This document shows, piece by piece, positions 21,701 through 33,300 of a stretch of DNA of 64,000 nucleotides. The notes under the pieces were generated by a model. The model did no database searches. It had not been told where the DNA came from and saw only the letters and a program-made list of their open reading frames with translations. The DNA is from Hemibagrus wyckioides (taxonomy: Eukaryota; Chordata; Actinopteri; Siluriformes; Bagridae): contig NC_080716.1 of NCBI RefSeq assembly GCF_019097595.1, forward strand, positions 26,793,401-26,857,400. Direction: 5' to 3'. The position numbers were made by a program, and so were the translations under genes. Each line of letters opens with the position of its first letter. Position 1 is the stretch's first letter.

Positions 21701-24700
21701 TTCAGAAGAGACCCCTCGAATGGTCTTACTGAAACTGTTAGCAGGGTCCACCCCAGGGAAAAACCCGAAGGCAAACATGAAGACCACAGCCAGCAGCACA
21801 AAGAAAAATGCAGAAAGGAAGGAGGCCAGTGTGAAGCCAAAACCCTCAGGGATGAAACCTAAAGAAGTGAAAAAGGCTGAGGTGCAGCCAAATTTACAAA
21901 ATTTGGTGATGATCACTGCACTCACGACGGATAAGAAGAACACAACACCTCGTGAGCAAGCAAAGAAGACTGCAGCAAAGACAGAGACAAAAAACAGGGT
22001 TAATACACAAAAAGGTAAAACAGCGAAGATCAGCATGAAGCCAACCGATAAACTCCCGACGGACAAAGAGCACCGTATTCCGACAGATTTAAAAAGGTCA
22101 TTTCAGACCAGTGTAAAGAGCAAGGTAATGGAGGATAAGAAGAAGGTGATGCTTCATGAGCATGAAAGGCAGTTGGAAAGAATGGCCCAGTACTACTGGC
22201 AGAGTGAAATGGAAAAGTTCCTCCAGGAAATGAAAGAGTTGGCTTTAGACGTGCAACAGGAGAAAAGGATAACAGACCCAGATGCATTCAGGTGAGACAC
22301 AGACAAGTAAAATATGGCAAAGAAAGCTGTATTTAAATTATTTTGTACAGTGGAATGAACAAATTTACTACTTAATATCCACAGATATGCACAGATACAA
22401 ATAGTTCAGTATAACCTCTATCCCTCACTGTTTCAGTTCCAAAAAGATGATGCCTGAGGCAAAGACAAAGAGCACAACAACGGATCCCTGTGATGGAAAG
22501 AGCCAGAGTTCAGCTTCATCTGTAAAAAACTGGGCATCAGATACCTTTGAGGGAACCAGCATGACTCGTTCCCACATCTTAGAAAATGAAGTGCTCCCTG
22601 GCGGGTATGACGAGTTGATGTGTATCTCTCATTCAAAAATAAAAGACAGATTGGAATTAGTTTAAAGATTTTATACACACTAATATTTGGTATTGAAATG
22701 CATTAGAATATTAATAATCATATGTTACAGTGCTAGTGTTCTTTTGTGAACCTGAATGTGGATCTAACATGTGGATCTGTTGCAGGTTGCCTAATTTTGG
22801 TAACAACTGCTACATTAATGCAAGTCTGCAGTGTCTGTTCACAGCTGAGGCTTTCTGTGAACAGCTCTGCAACCTGCTGGACAATTCTAACCAGACCATA
22901 GAGGACACATTCATCAGGTACCAACATTTTACTGTATATTTATAATCTTCCAAAAAAAAGTTGATTTTTGGCAAAGAAAATGACAAGAGCCAGGTTTAGG
23001 AATATCACTGAAGGTTGAGTTTAAAGGCAGTTTTCCCTGGATCTTTTTCAGGTGTTTTGCAGAATTGTCGAGGATGAGAAAGGGATCCGAGCCTCGATAT
23101 CAGACAGAGGCTCTCCTCGGGGCCCTCATTGAATCAGCTGCCGAAATCAATCCGGAATTCACCATCGACAATCAAAATGTGAGTTCACAAACACCTCCAT
23201 AATTACACACACATTAGAACATACAGAAGTAAACACTCTAGAGTGGATTTGTCTATTGACTGTGTGTCTGTAGGATGCCCATGAATTCTTCTGCCACTGT
23301 CTGACCCAAATGGAGGAGTCTGGGCAATTGCAGGGTTGGCAAGAGGATGCATACCCTAGATGTCCCGTCAAGAACAATTTCATGTTCCAGATGAGGAATA
23401 TTATAACATGCTCCAGGTACAACACATAACAAGTTTGGAGGTTGTACATGATGCAGATGATGGGCAGATGTTGATGTATTTCATTTGTTGCAGCTGTGGA
23501 TCCCAGCAGCAAAACAAAGTGGACGTGTTTAATCACATCTCTCTGCCTCTGGTGTACAACTCGGTGGAGCAGTGCCTCTATGACGCAGTTAATGTGAGCA
23601 ACTCTCAGTCTGCTTCTCTTTCTTTTATTCGTCCATCACTTCATATTATCACTGACTGCTTTGTGTATGAATATTGTGTCTATTACAGAAAGCAACAGAG
23701 ATAGAGAGCAAATGCACAACGTGTGGAGGAAAATTTGCCAGCTCCAGGTGGACGTTCCACACTCTGCCCAAGTAAGGCTGCTATACACACACACACACAC
23801 ACACACACTGCTGGGTTGCAGGTGCTATAAAAGGTGCAACTGGTAACTGCATATCATCTGCTCTAATACTTATTCTATAACTTTTCATTTCTTTTCTGTT
23901 CAGATTTCTGGTTATGCAGCTAAATAGGTTCACGGTGACTGAATATTACAGAGTCGTCAAGCTGAACACTCCGATGGACATCCAACCTGAGCTGCAGATA
24001 GAAGCCTGCCCTCCTCAATCCGACACGCCCGGAACAGGTAGGTCACAAACAAGTAAATGGTCCGGGCCCATCAACCAACAAGAGTCCAAGAAAGTCCTCT
24101 AATGTTTACAGCCAGTATAAATCACATCCAGGTTAAAGGTACAGACCAAAGGTAATTTTCGGTTTGTGCTTTTCTTCTTCATGTAGAGAACAGCAAAGCT
24201 GAGGTTAGAGAGACAGGCAGAAACCACCTGGTGAGAGACAGACAGAGAGACACAGTAATGGATGAAGTGAGAAAGATAGGAAAGAGAGTTGTAAGGAGGA
24301 ATGAACAGTGTAGTGTGTACACATGATTTGTGTGTGTGTGACCTGTATTGTGATGTGTGTTGTTTTTAGGGTGGATCAACCTCCACGTATCGGCTGATCA
24401 GTGTCATGAGCCATGTTGGATCCTCAGCTCAATACGGTAAGATATAAACACGCATACACACATATTTAGAAATACAGACTACATGTTTAGGAATTATTTA
24501 GGAAAACACATGTAACACCCTGTAACACCATGTATACTGGTCCATATGTATACTATTGCTGTATGTGTGTCTTTTCCAGGCCATTATCTGAGTGATTGTT
24601 ACAGTCGCAGTTGTCAACAGTGGAAAACCTACAATGACATGCTGGTCTCTCCGATCACCGAGGAGGACGTCTTAACGAAGAGGTCGTCTGACGCCTATGT

Positions 24701-24731
24701 GCTCCTCTACGAGAGAGTGAGCACTGGCTGA
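18738..24731 (+). CDS. USP37-like ubiquitin carboxyl-terminal hydrolase, intact copy
   Basis: A cysteine protease expected to remove ubiquitin from proteins. Exons read: 18738-18767, 19297-19340, 19470-19566, 19735-19778, 19908-20004, 20173-20216, 20337-20442, 20611-20654, 20775-20880, 21049-21092, 21233-21338, 21485-21522, 21689-22291, 22437-22604, 22786-22917, 23052-23178, 23274-23416, 23494-23593, 23689-23771, 23904-24037, 24187-24230, 24370-24436, 24580-24731, giving about 850 codons with no internal stop. Residues 1-470 are basic, Lys-rich and repetitive. The catalytic domain starts near 530 with GLPNFGNNCYINASLQCLF (Cys about 532). It continues with DAHEFFCHCL, two CxxC pairs (TCSSC, CTTC), LVMQLNRF, and GHYLSDCYS...TYND (His about 802, Asp about 820). 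The end box is most like USP37/USP26/USP29, but no PH-like N-terminus or UIMs are seen. The start is the first ATG of exon 1. AATAAA at 24,957 follows. The family call is firm. The orthologue is uncertain. Confidence 0.85.
19297..21048 (+). repeat. Four 438-bp tandem units, each a two-exon cassette
   Basis: Units start at 19,297, 19,735, 20,173 and 20,611, exactly 438 bp apart, and match each other almost completely including introns. Each holds a 44-bp mini-exon (KSKMSASASVKTSE type) and a 97-106 bp exon encoding a Lys-rich peptide with STKKKQGGARKISR and an aromatic end (WHFWK or RCFQK). A more diverged fifth unit starts at 21,049. The left arm has one unit of exactly 438 bp (7307-6870) followed by more diverged ones. 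Cassette length keeps the frame, so units can be added without breaking the protein. Confidence 0.95.
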
Positions 24732-24956
24732 AGTCAGAAACCTGGAGCAGATGGGAGACTACAGAGCATTTCCCTTTTTAACGCTTATGACAACAGCAGC
24801 ACAAATTCCTGCAGATGAAGGCCATGAGTCTTTGTTAACATTTACATAAAGTCTTGTTTACATCACAGATCACAATGAGGGGCAGGCTGGATTGAACAGT
24901 TCAGAAACTCCTTAATTTACTGGGATTTGCTTGAACAGAATGATGCAAAAAAAAAA

Positions 24957-24962
24957 AATAAA
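24957..24962 (+). promoter_or_regulatory. Candidate polyadenylation signal of the right USP gene
   Basis: AATAAA lies about 225 bp after the stop codon, in an A-rich run. It is the first such hexamer downstream. Another overlaps a few bases further on. Confidence 0.4.
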
Positions 24963-25272
24963 AAAATAAATGAATGAATGAATCAATACACATGTAACCA
25001 GAAGAGAATGGCAATGACAGATTGCCTGGTCTTATGTCATCTTCATCTGTCCAGTTGTGGTGAGCTGGACACCAAATGGTAAGAAAGACAAAGGCATCCA
25101 GAGAACAGCAGCTCTGTGAACAGAAGCACCTTGTGTGTGTATTTCATCACCATAGCCATGTATTAGACACACAAAACAAATTAATATATTAGAAAAAAGT
25201 ACACAAAAGAAAACTGCATGTTTGTTCTCCTCTTATAATTTTATTGTCCATAAAATGAACACCAAATATAAT

Positions 25273-25363
<91 letters not shown>

Positions 25364-27312
25364 ATGCAATCATTTACAATGATGAGCTTGTGTGGTGATA
25401 TGCTGACACTGTATTTTCTTAGACAGGTTTTGATTTTGTAATAATTTTTTCAGCAGATTTGTGTTACAAATGGCTGTGTTTTATGGCTGGTGAAGAGCAT
25501 ATCACTGAGCTGCTACATCAGGGTCTTTATCAGGACAATAATCATTTTTTTAACAACTTGAAGACCAAAGGCCAGACTGAGGTCCAGTAACATTATAAAA
25601 TAAAGCCAAACATACAACAACAACAACAAAAAATCAGTATCAGTAATTAAGAATTTTGTAGGATCTTTAAAATCAACTTAGGGAACAGCAACAATTTTTC
25701 AAACAGGGTCATTTCTAATTATGCAAATATGCATTTATGAGTCTTAACGAAACTGTTACACTCGTAAGGTGGAGCTTGCATCAAAAATTGCCTTAAAAAA
25801 ATCCTACTACAATCTTAATTAGTGTAAAACATTCAATAGAACTGACACAGAACTCATGACTCCAGTCTGTGGTGAAGATGAGATGTTATGCAGAAATTAT
25901 GACTGATATTGTGTATTTACAAATGAAGAGATGACCTTTTTTTCCCCCCTATGCACCTCTTATTTAAAGTATCCCTGAACAGGTCATATTATATTAAATG
26001 TACAAATTATTCAAAACTACAAAAAAAATAAAAAAATTGGAGCATCTCTACACATGCATGAAAACATATGCATGAATATGATAAAATTGAAATGCCCCTC
26101 ACCCAGGTCAATACTATTAATCTTCAGGTTTTTGTGATCGTGCTGCATTTAACATCGTTTAACATCGTTTATGGAAACCATTACAAACACTAGCACTTTA
26201 AATGGAATTTAAATAGCAAAAGTTCTTCTAGCATCAACTAAGATTTCTTGAGTCTTGTACGAGTATCACATTCTCCTCAGTATAATCATTATAATCATTT
26301 GGATACCGAATCGGAGATCTTTAAGCTAACCGGATAAATTTGTGACCGAAATGCCAATTTCTCAATTCTGATTGGTCGGAAGGTTACCGATTTTCTGTAA
26401 CAGCAAGTCTGACAGTATTTGTAATTTACAAGATTTGTAAATTGTGCTCGTTCTAATAAATTGATTTTTCTGTAGTAACAATGTGTGCATGGAATTTATT
26501 GGACGTTCCTCACAACCTAAAAGTGAAAAAAAAAAAAAAAATGAAACATGTTATTTAGCAAAAGATGTATAAATCGCTGAAAGTGAGACGTTTTCCAGAA
26601 GGAGACTTCTAACATTTACGAAGGATTCTTTGTTACAGTCGGTAAGTTTTCTGCTACGGGACAGAGGAGGCTACAGAGGAGTTTGCGGTTAAGAAAAGGC
26701 TGGTGAGGAAAACAAGTGTTTATAGCTGCTGTAATGTAAGCTGCTGTAAGGAACTCGTGTCACAGACATTCCACAACGTTAAACCTAACTGTAAATGAGT
26801 ACAAGTACGATGCATTTTCTTTAAAAACAACTTGGAAAACAAACAACGTCACAGCGGTAACAGTTTATCACACTTTATCACATCACCTGCTCATTGACCA
26901 TTTTCTTATCCCACGTGTGATTTATTGCTTACTAAAAGAAAAACAAAAATTCAGGGGTACTTTTAATAAAAACTTATTTGTAGAGACACTGCACTCTATG
27001 GACAGTAGCTGATGTTTGATGATCTCCATTGTGAAGTTTCATTTTCGTTTCCATCGTTCAGCTGATCTCAGCACAGTTGTGAGTCTTTGAAAGATGGCGA
27101 CTCCAATAAAAGAACATGGCACATAGCATGCACTAGAGATTCCTAGATATGTCAAGAGTTCCTAGAGTTCAGGGAGGCTTTTTCCTCACTTCAGTCCTCT
27201 CAGCACATTGAATCCTCTGCTAGCTAGAGGCGTGTAACATGGATATATCCTTTCCATGTCTGTACTGGCCTCCTTACAGCTGAAAAAGTTCACAGTGTTG
27301 TCCGGAGAGCTC
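24963..27312. other. Intergenic region between USP and sharpin
   Basis: No coding signature. It contains a long (AT)n run at about 25,280-25,358 and AT-rich sequence. On the minus strand AATAAA (26,936-26,931) lies about 380 bp past the sharpin stop and may be its polyadenylation signal. A CpG-poor stretch with direct 'taacatcgtt' repeats sits at about 26,150. Confidence 0.5.
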
Positions 27313-30300
27313 TTATAGCAGAAGAGCCGCCTCTTCAGACGCACTGAGCTCCAGTCGAGCGGGTCTTTCTGTACTGCAGATTTCACAGCCGGGCCTTGTT
27401 GACTTGTTTATGAACGTGCATGAAGGACACGACCAACCCAGCTGGCGGGGAGGAGAAGAAAAAAATATTAGTGATAAGTGTCAACTTAAAGCAGTGGAGA
27501 AATCTGAATGCTTTCATACATTAGTCTGTATTTGATTTGCTCTGATTCAGACCCTGCATACTGTCAGTTCATTTGCATTTGTGATAACACCGGATGGAGC
27601 AGTAGCTCAGAGTTTAGGATGTTAGACTGTGGATCTGAAGGCATATGTTCAAATCCCACCAGTGCCAAGTGCATATGTATGTGTGCGTATATATATACAC
27701 ATACGTATACTGGTTTATGTAATCATATACATACACACACACACTATACTGCCCAAGGTTTTGGGACACCTGCCTTTACATGCACATAAACTTCAATGAC
27801 ATCCCATTCTTAATCTGTTGGGTTTTACGCCCTTTACAGCTACAACAGCTTCAACTCTTCTGGGAAGGCTTTCCACAAGGTTTTGTGTTTATGGGAATTT
27901 TAGACCCTTCCTCTAGAAGCGCATTTGTGAGGTCACACTTGGCACAATGCAGTCAGGCAAGTACCGTTCTCCAGGTAACCACCAAACCTCAGACTCCTCC
28001 ATTGGATTGAGAACGTGATTGGTCACTCCAGAGAACATGTCTTTACTGCTCTAGAATCCAGTGACGGCATGCTTTACACCACTGCATCCGATGCTTTGCA
28101 TTGCATTTGGTGATGTAAGGCTTGGATGCAGTTGCTTGGCCATGAAAACCCATTTCATGAAACTCTCCACACACTATTCTTGAGCAAATCTGAAGGCCAC
28201 TCAAAGTTTTGTAGCTATTGACACTGCAGAAAGTTGGTGACTTCTGTGCATTGTGCGCCTCGGCATGCTCTGACTCCGCTCTGTGATTTTATGTGGCCTA
28301 CCACATTGTGGCTGAGTTTCTGTTGTTCCCAACTGTTTCCACTTTGTTATAATACCACTAACAGTTGACCGTGAAATATTTAGTAGTGACAGGTGGGAAC
28401 CCATCACTGTACTACGCTTGAATTCACAGAGCTCCTGAGAGCGACCCATTCTTTCACAAATGTTTGTAGATGCAGTCTGCATGCCTAGGTGCTTGATTTT
28501 AAACACCTGTGGCCATGGAAGTGATTGGAACACCTGAATTCAATGATTTGGAGGGGTGTTCCAAAACTTTTGGCTACATAGTGTATTTACAGTATATCTT
28601 CAGTCTCTGCAAATAGCTGCAAATGATTTGTGTATTGCATCCAGTGTTTATTTTCTCTTTTTGTACATTGACATTTCTGCTATTGTCATGTGACTGGAGC
28701 CGTTATTACACCTTTGATAAATGAATGCTTCTCATTTTTTAATTATGCATAAATATGTGTACTGAAAACATTTAATAATATATAATTATAAAATATTATA
28801 TAATATATAAAGAATTAGTCAAGTGTAATTTGGTGAAAAATGTAATCTTTTGTCTCATTAGTTATGACACCATGATAAAACTCCTTAGCACTTGGGCATG
28901 TGTGATTAGCTTTCAGCCTGCATTTAAAGCCTCACTATCTGCTGGTGTATTTGTGCTTTGAATGAATAAAAGTAAAGCCGCAATCTCAATGAATATTTGC
29001 ACTATTAATGTTTGTGATATTTTCATCAAGAACACCTGTTTGTACCTGTGTGTTTGTTGGTCTCACCCCGGGGTTACGCAGCTGCAGTCTCTCTAGGTTC
29101 ATGATGTCACCGATGCTGTGCTTCCCAGCTCCGCCCCCACTGCTGCCTGTTCATTCAAAACACAGTCACACGTTCACATACACAGTGCAGCAAGAGACCA
29201 CTCTGAGCCAAGACAGAAGTGAAATCACCCTGAGAAATTATTCCATTAATAGGTCAGGGTCAGAAAGTATAATAGGCGGAATGTGATTTGGAGAGTGAAG
29301 TGTCACCTGTGTTGGTGTGATGGAGTCGGGGAGGCAGCGTGCTGTATCCTCTCCAGTCGTGGCTGACTGGTGCCGGGGTCGGTGCCGGTTTGGGAGCGGG
29401 TGCGAGGAGGGCGCTCTCCTGGTCCTGCTGGCACTGCAGTCGGCTGACCCCGGCGTGCCGTGCCGAGAGGAGGTAGAGAAAAGCAGTGTCTCCGTCTCGA
29501 CAGATGCCGTACGACACCAGAGAGCGCTGCTCAGAGCACAAACACTGACCTATGACCCAGCGCTGCACTCGCGGGTGGAAACCGTATTCGGCAAACATCT
29601 GGGACAGAGACGGTAGGTAGGAAGAGTGAGAGAGCGGATCGACTGATCTAACGCATCACAAAAACCAGTTGTTTATACACGTACACATCCAGTAGCATTA
29701 TACTGTCTCACTTACCTGCTGCTTGAGAGACGCGACAGTCATGTGGGGGGCGACTTTCACCGTGACGCAACAGGATGACGTGGCATCTTCAACCGCAACT
29801 GCTAAGCTGCAAACACACGACGGAGAGGCGGTGCACAACACACATACATTAAACCTATAAGACTTATCATTTTGTGGTTTTCTTCTGAAAATACTTCATT
29901 AATTGTTGAAAAGAGTAATGTTATTGCAATAAAAAAAACCCTTATAAAAGTAAAGTATATTACTAGATTTCTATAACTAAAATGTTCTCAAATATTTGAA
30001 AACATGAACTTGTCCCTAATATATGAGGTTTAGCTTGATAAAAGACAACAATTTATTGTAAATGTAGTAAAATTTACAAGGCAGATTGATATAGAAAATG
30101 GAGTTAACAAGTGCTATAGAATGTTTCAGAGGTCAAAAACCTACATAGTGCAATATCCTGGGACTCTAGATTAAACCTGACTGTCCCGGGTTGTGTGGAA
30201 GGTGAAACTGATTATAAATAAAAGAATCTCAACCTGATCTCGTCGTCTTCAGAGTCCTTTTGAGCCGACTGGATGGTGAGCGCCATCTGCTGATGTGCCA

Positions 30301-33300
30301 GTGATGTAGCATGCTGCATCGCCGCCTGAGCATCTCCAGCCTTGATGGCTCTGGCCAGCTCAGCACACAGCTCCTCTAAAAAAAAAAAATGAAGGCAATC
30401 ATGAAAACAAAACATTAAACAAAATGTCACACAATTTAAATACACAAAACATTAAATATAAATAAAACGACTTAATGAGACGTCACTTCTGAATCCTCTG
30501 TATGACACGGTGTCTTACGGCACTAACCACAGAGCCGGTTCCTCATCTCACTCACCTTTAGCTGACAATGACAAGGTTGCACTCTGCTCTGTGGGTTGCA
30601 GATAAGGTACTGAGTCCTCAGTGGGATGAGAAGCGATGCCTGCGACTGGAAAAAAAAATTAAAAAAAATAAAAAAACAGAAGAGAAGACTTAAATACATT
30701 AAAAGAGACGGCTGAACTGCAGCTCAGCTTTTACTCTACGTCCTGTACGTTAATCATCTTCCAGCGTTCAGCGGTGTCAGTTAGCTGTCCACGTGCCTCT
30801 GTGTGGGTCTGTCTGTGTACATCTGATTGCTTTCTCAGCTTGTCATGAGACTTGTCATTGTTTACATCTGTCTGTGCATCTACTTGTGTGTCTGCATGTG
30901 ACTTTGTACCTGCGTGTGTTTGAGTATGTGTGTTTTTGTTTACCTGTTTGTTATTTGTCTGTCTGTGAATCTGTGTTTGTTTGCCATGTGTGTTATATTG
31001 TGCATTTTTGTTTACACACATTTATATATGTCTGTGAGTTTGTGTTTTTGTTTACGTTTGTCTGAGTTTGTGTGTTTTTGTTTACATGGTTGTCCGAGTT
31101 TGTTTTTGTTTATTTTTAATTTGTCTGTCTGTGAGTTTGTTTGCATGTTTGTGTATTTTTGTTAACACGCGTTTATATATCTGTCTGGGAGATTGTGTGT
31201 TTGTTAACATGTTTGTCTGAGTTTGTGTGTTTATTTAAATGTCTGTGCATTTGTGTGTTTTTGTTTACATGTGTTTATATATCTGTCTGTGAGTTTGTTT
31301 ATATATGTTTGTCTACATTGTGTGTTTTTGTTTACATGTGTTTATATATCTGTCTGTGAGTTTGTTTAAATGTCTGTCTCTGAATTTGTGTGTTTTTGTT
31401 TACATCTGTGAGTTTGTGCTTGTTTACATGTCTGTCTCTGAATTTGTGTTTTTGTTTACATCTGTGAGTTTGTTTGTTTACATGTCTGTCTGTGAGTTTG
31501 TGCTTGTTTACATGTCTGTGAGTTTGTGCTTGTTTACATGTCTGTCTGTGAGTTTGTGCTTGTTTACATGTCTGTCTGTGAGTTTGTGCTTGTTTACATG
31601 TCTGTCTGTGAGTTTGTGCTTGTTTACATGTCTGTCTGTGAGTTTGTGCTTGTTTACATGTCTGTCTGTGAGTTTGTGCTTGTTTACATGTCTGTCTGTG
31701 AGTTTGTGCTTGTTTACATGTCTGTCTGTGAGTTTGTGCTTGTTTACATGTCTGTCTGTGAGTTTGTGCTTGTTTACATGTCTGTCTGTGAGTTTGTGCT
31801 TGTTTACATGTCTGTCTGTGAGTTTGTGCTTGTTTACATGTCTGTCTGTGAGTTTGTGCTTGTTTACATGTCTGTCTGTGAGTTTGTGCTTGTTTACATG
31901 TCTGTCTGTGAGTTTGTGCTTGTTTACATGTCTGTCTGTGAGTTTGTGCTTGTTTACATGTCTGTCTGTGAGTTTGTGCTTGTTTACATGTCTGTCTGTG
32001 AGTTTGTGCTTGTTTACATGTCTGTCTGTGAGTTTGTGCTTGTTTACATGTCTGTCTGTGAGTTTGTGCTTGTTTACATGTCTGTCTGTGAGTTTGTGCT
32101 TGTTTACATGTCTGTCTGTGAGTTTGTGCTTGTTTACATGTCTGTCTGTGAGTTTGTGCTTGTTTACATGTCTGTCTGTGAGTTTGTGCTTGTTTACATG
32201 TCTGTCTGTGAGTTTGTGCTTGTTTACATGTCTGTCTGTGAGTTTGTGCTTGTTTACATGTCTGTCTGTGAGTTTGTGCTTGTTTACATGTCTGTCTGTG
32301 AGTTTGTGCTTGTTTACATGTCTGTCTGTGAGTTTGTGCTTGTTTACATGTCTGTCTGTGAGTTTGTGCTTGTTTACATGTCTGTCTGTGAGTTTGTGCT
32401 TGTTTACATGTCCGTCTGTGAGTTTGTGCTTGTTTACATGTCCGTCTCTGAATTTGTGTTTTTGTTTACATCTGTGAGTTTGTGTTTGTTTACATGTCTG
32501 TCTGTGAGTTTGTGTTTGTTTACATATCTGTCTCTGAATTTGTGTGTTTTTGTCTGTTTGTTTACATGTTTATCTGAGTTTGTGTTTACATGTTTATCTG
32601 AGTTTGTGTTTATGTTTACATGTTTGTCTGTGAGTTGGTGTTTGTTTACATATGTTTGAATGTCTGTCTGCACCGGCGTGTGTCCATCTGCGTGTGTCTG
32701 CGCATGTACCTGTCTGTTTGTATACACACTTGCCTATACCTGTCTGTGTACCTGTGCTCCTGTCTCTCTGTGCTTCTGTACACCTGTCTGTCTGTGCATG
32801 CACCTGCAAACAATCTGTCTGCATCTGCATGTGTCAATCTGCCTGTGTGCCTCTACCTATCTAACCCTAACCCTATCCTTCTGTCTCTACACAAGTTGCT
32901 GTAAGAATGGCGAACAGAAAGAAGAATTACACATATAAACAGCTTTTGTCTGCTTTTTTTTTTTTTTATCAGAATGCTGTCGGTGTGGGGCAAGGCTACA
33001 TTAACATTGGTTTGAAGTCTTACATCAAATAGTAAAAGCCCTTGAGGGCAGGTCTGTGAGGGTGTTACGAGCGGTATTGAAATGGGGCAAAATGAATAAA
33101 TCAGGAAGAGGAGGAATATTCAGACGTAATAAACAGAGTAAAAAGTGCTGGACTGGAAATGACCTACTTCCGAAAGCAGAAATGTAAAACTGAACGTGAA
33201 CTCTGACCTCTGTGGGCTTCCCTCAGTGATGAGATCATGACGGTGGCCCACTCCTGGGCCTCCTGCTCGCTGCGGAAAGTGAAGGTCAATGTGTCGTGCG

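Larger units (their letters stand above)
17390..24750 (+). repeat. Right arm of the large inverted duplication
   Basis: This is the partner of 1,707-9,650 in opposite orientation. Differences include four near-identical exon-cassette units where the left has fewer, loss of most of the MITE next to a (TG)n tract at about 18,497-18,565, and retention of the exon missing from the left copy. Confidence 0.9.

Noticed and set aside
21542..22066. 174-codon minus-strand frame opposite the large USP exon
   Set aside because: It is the antisense shadow of the basic exon at 21,689-22,291, whose sense frame is supported by splice sites and homology between copies.
27595..27668. Possible tRNA gene
   Set aside because: Box-like motifs are present, but stems are poorly paired and the context is a SINE with a repeat tail inside an intron.
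31305..32659. Two very long plus-strand open frames (377 and 390 codons)
   Set aside because: They are translations of the 30-bp minisatellite in a sharpin intron. The unit is a multiple of three and lacks a stop in these frames.
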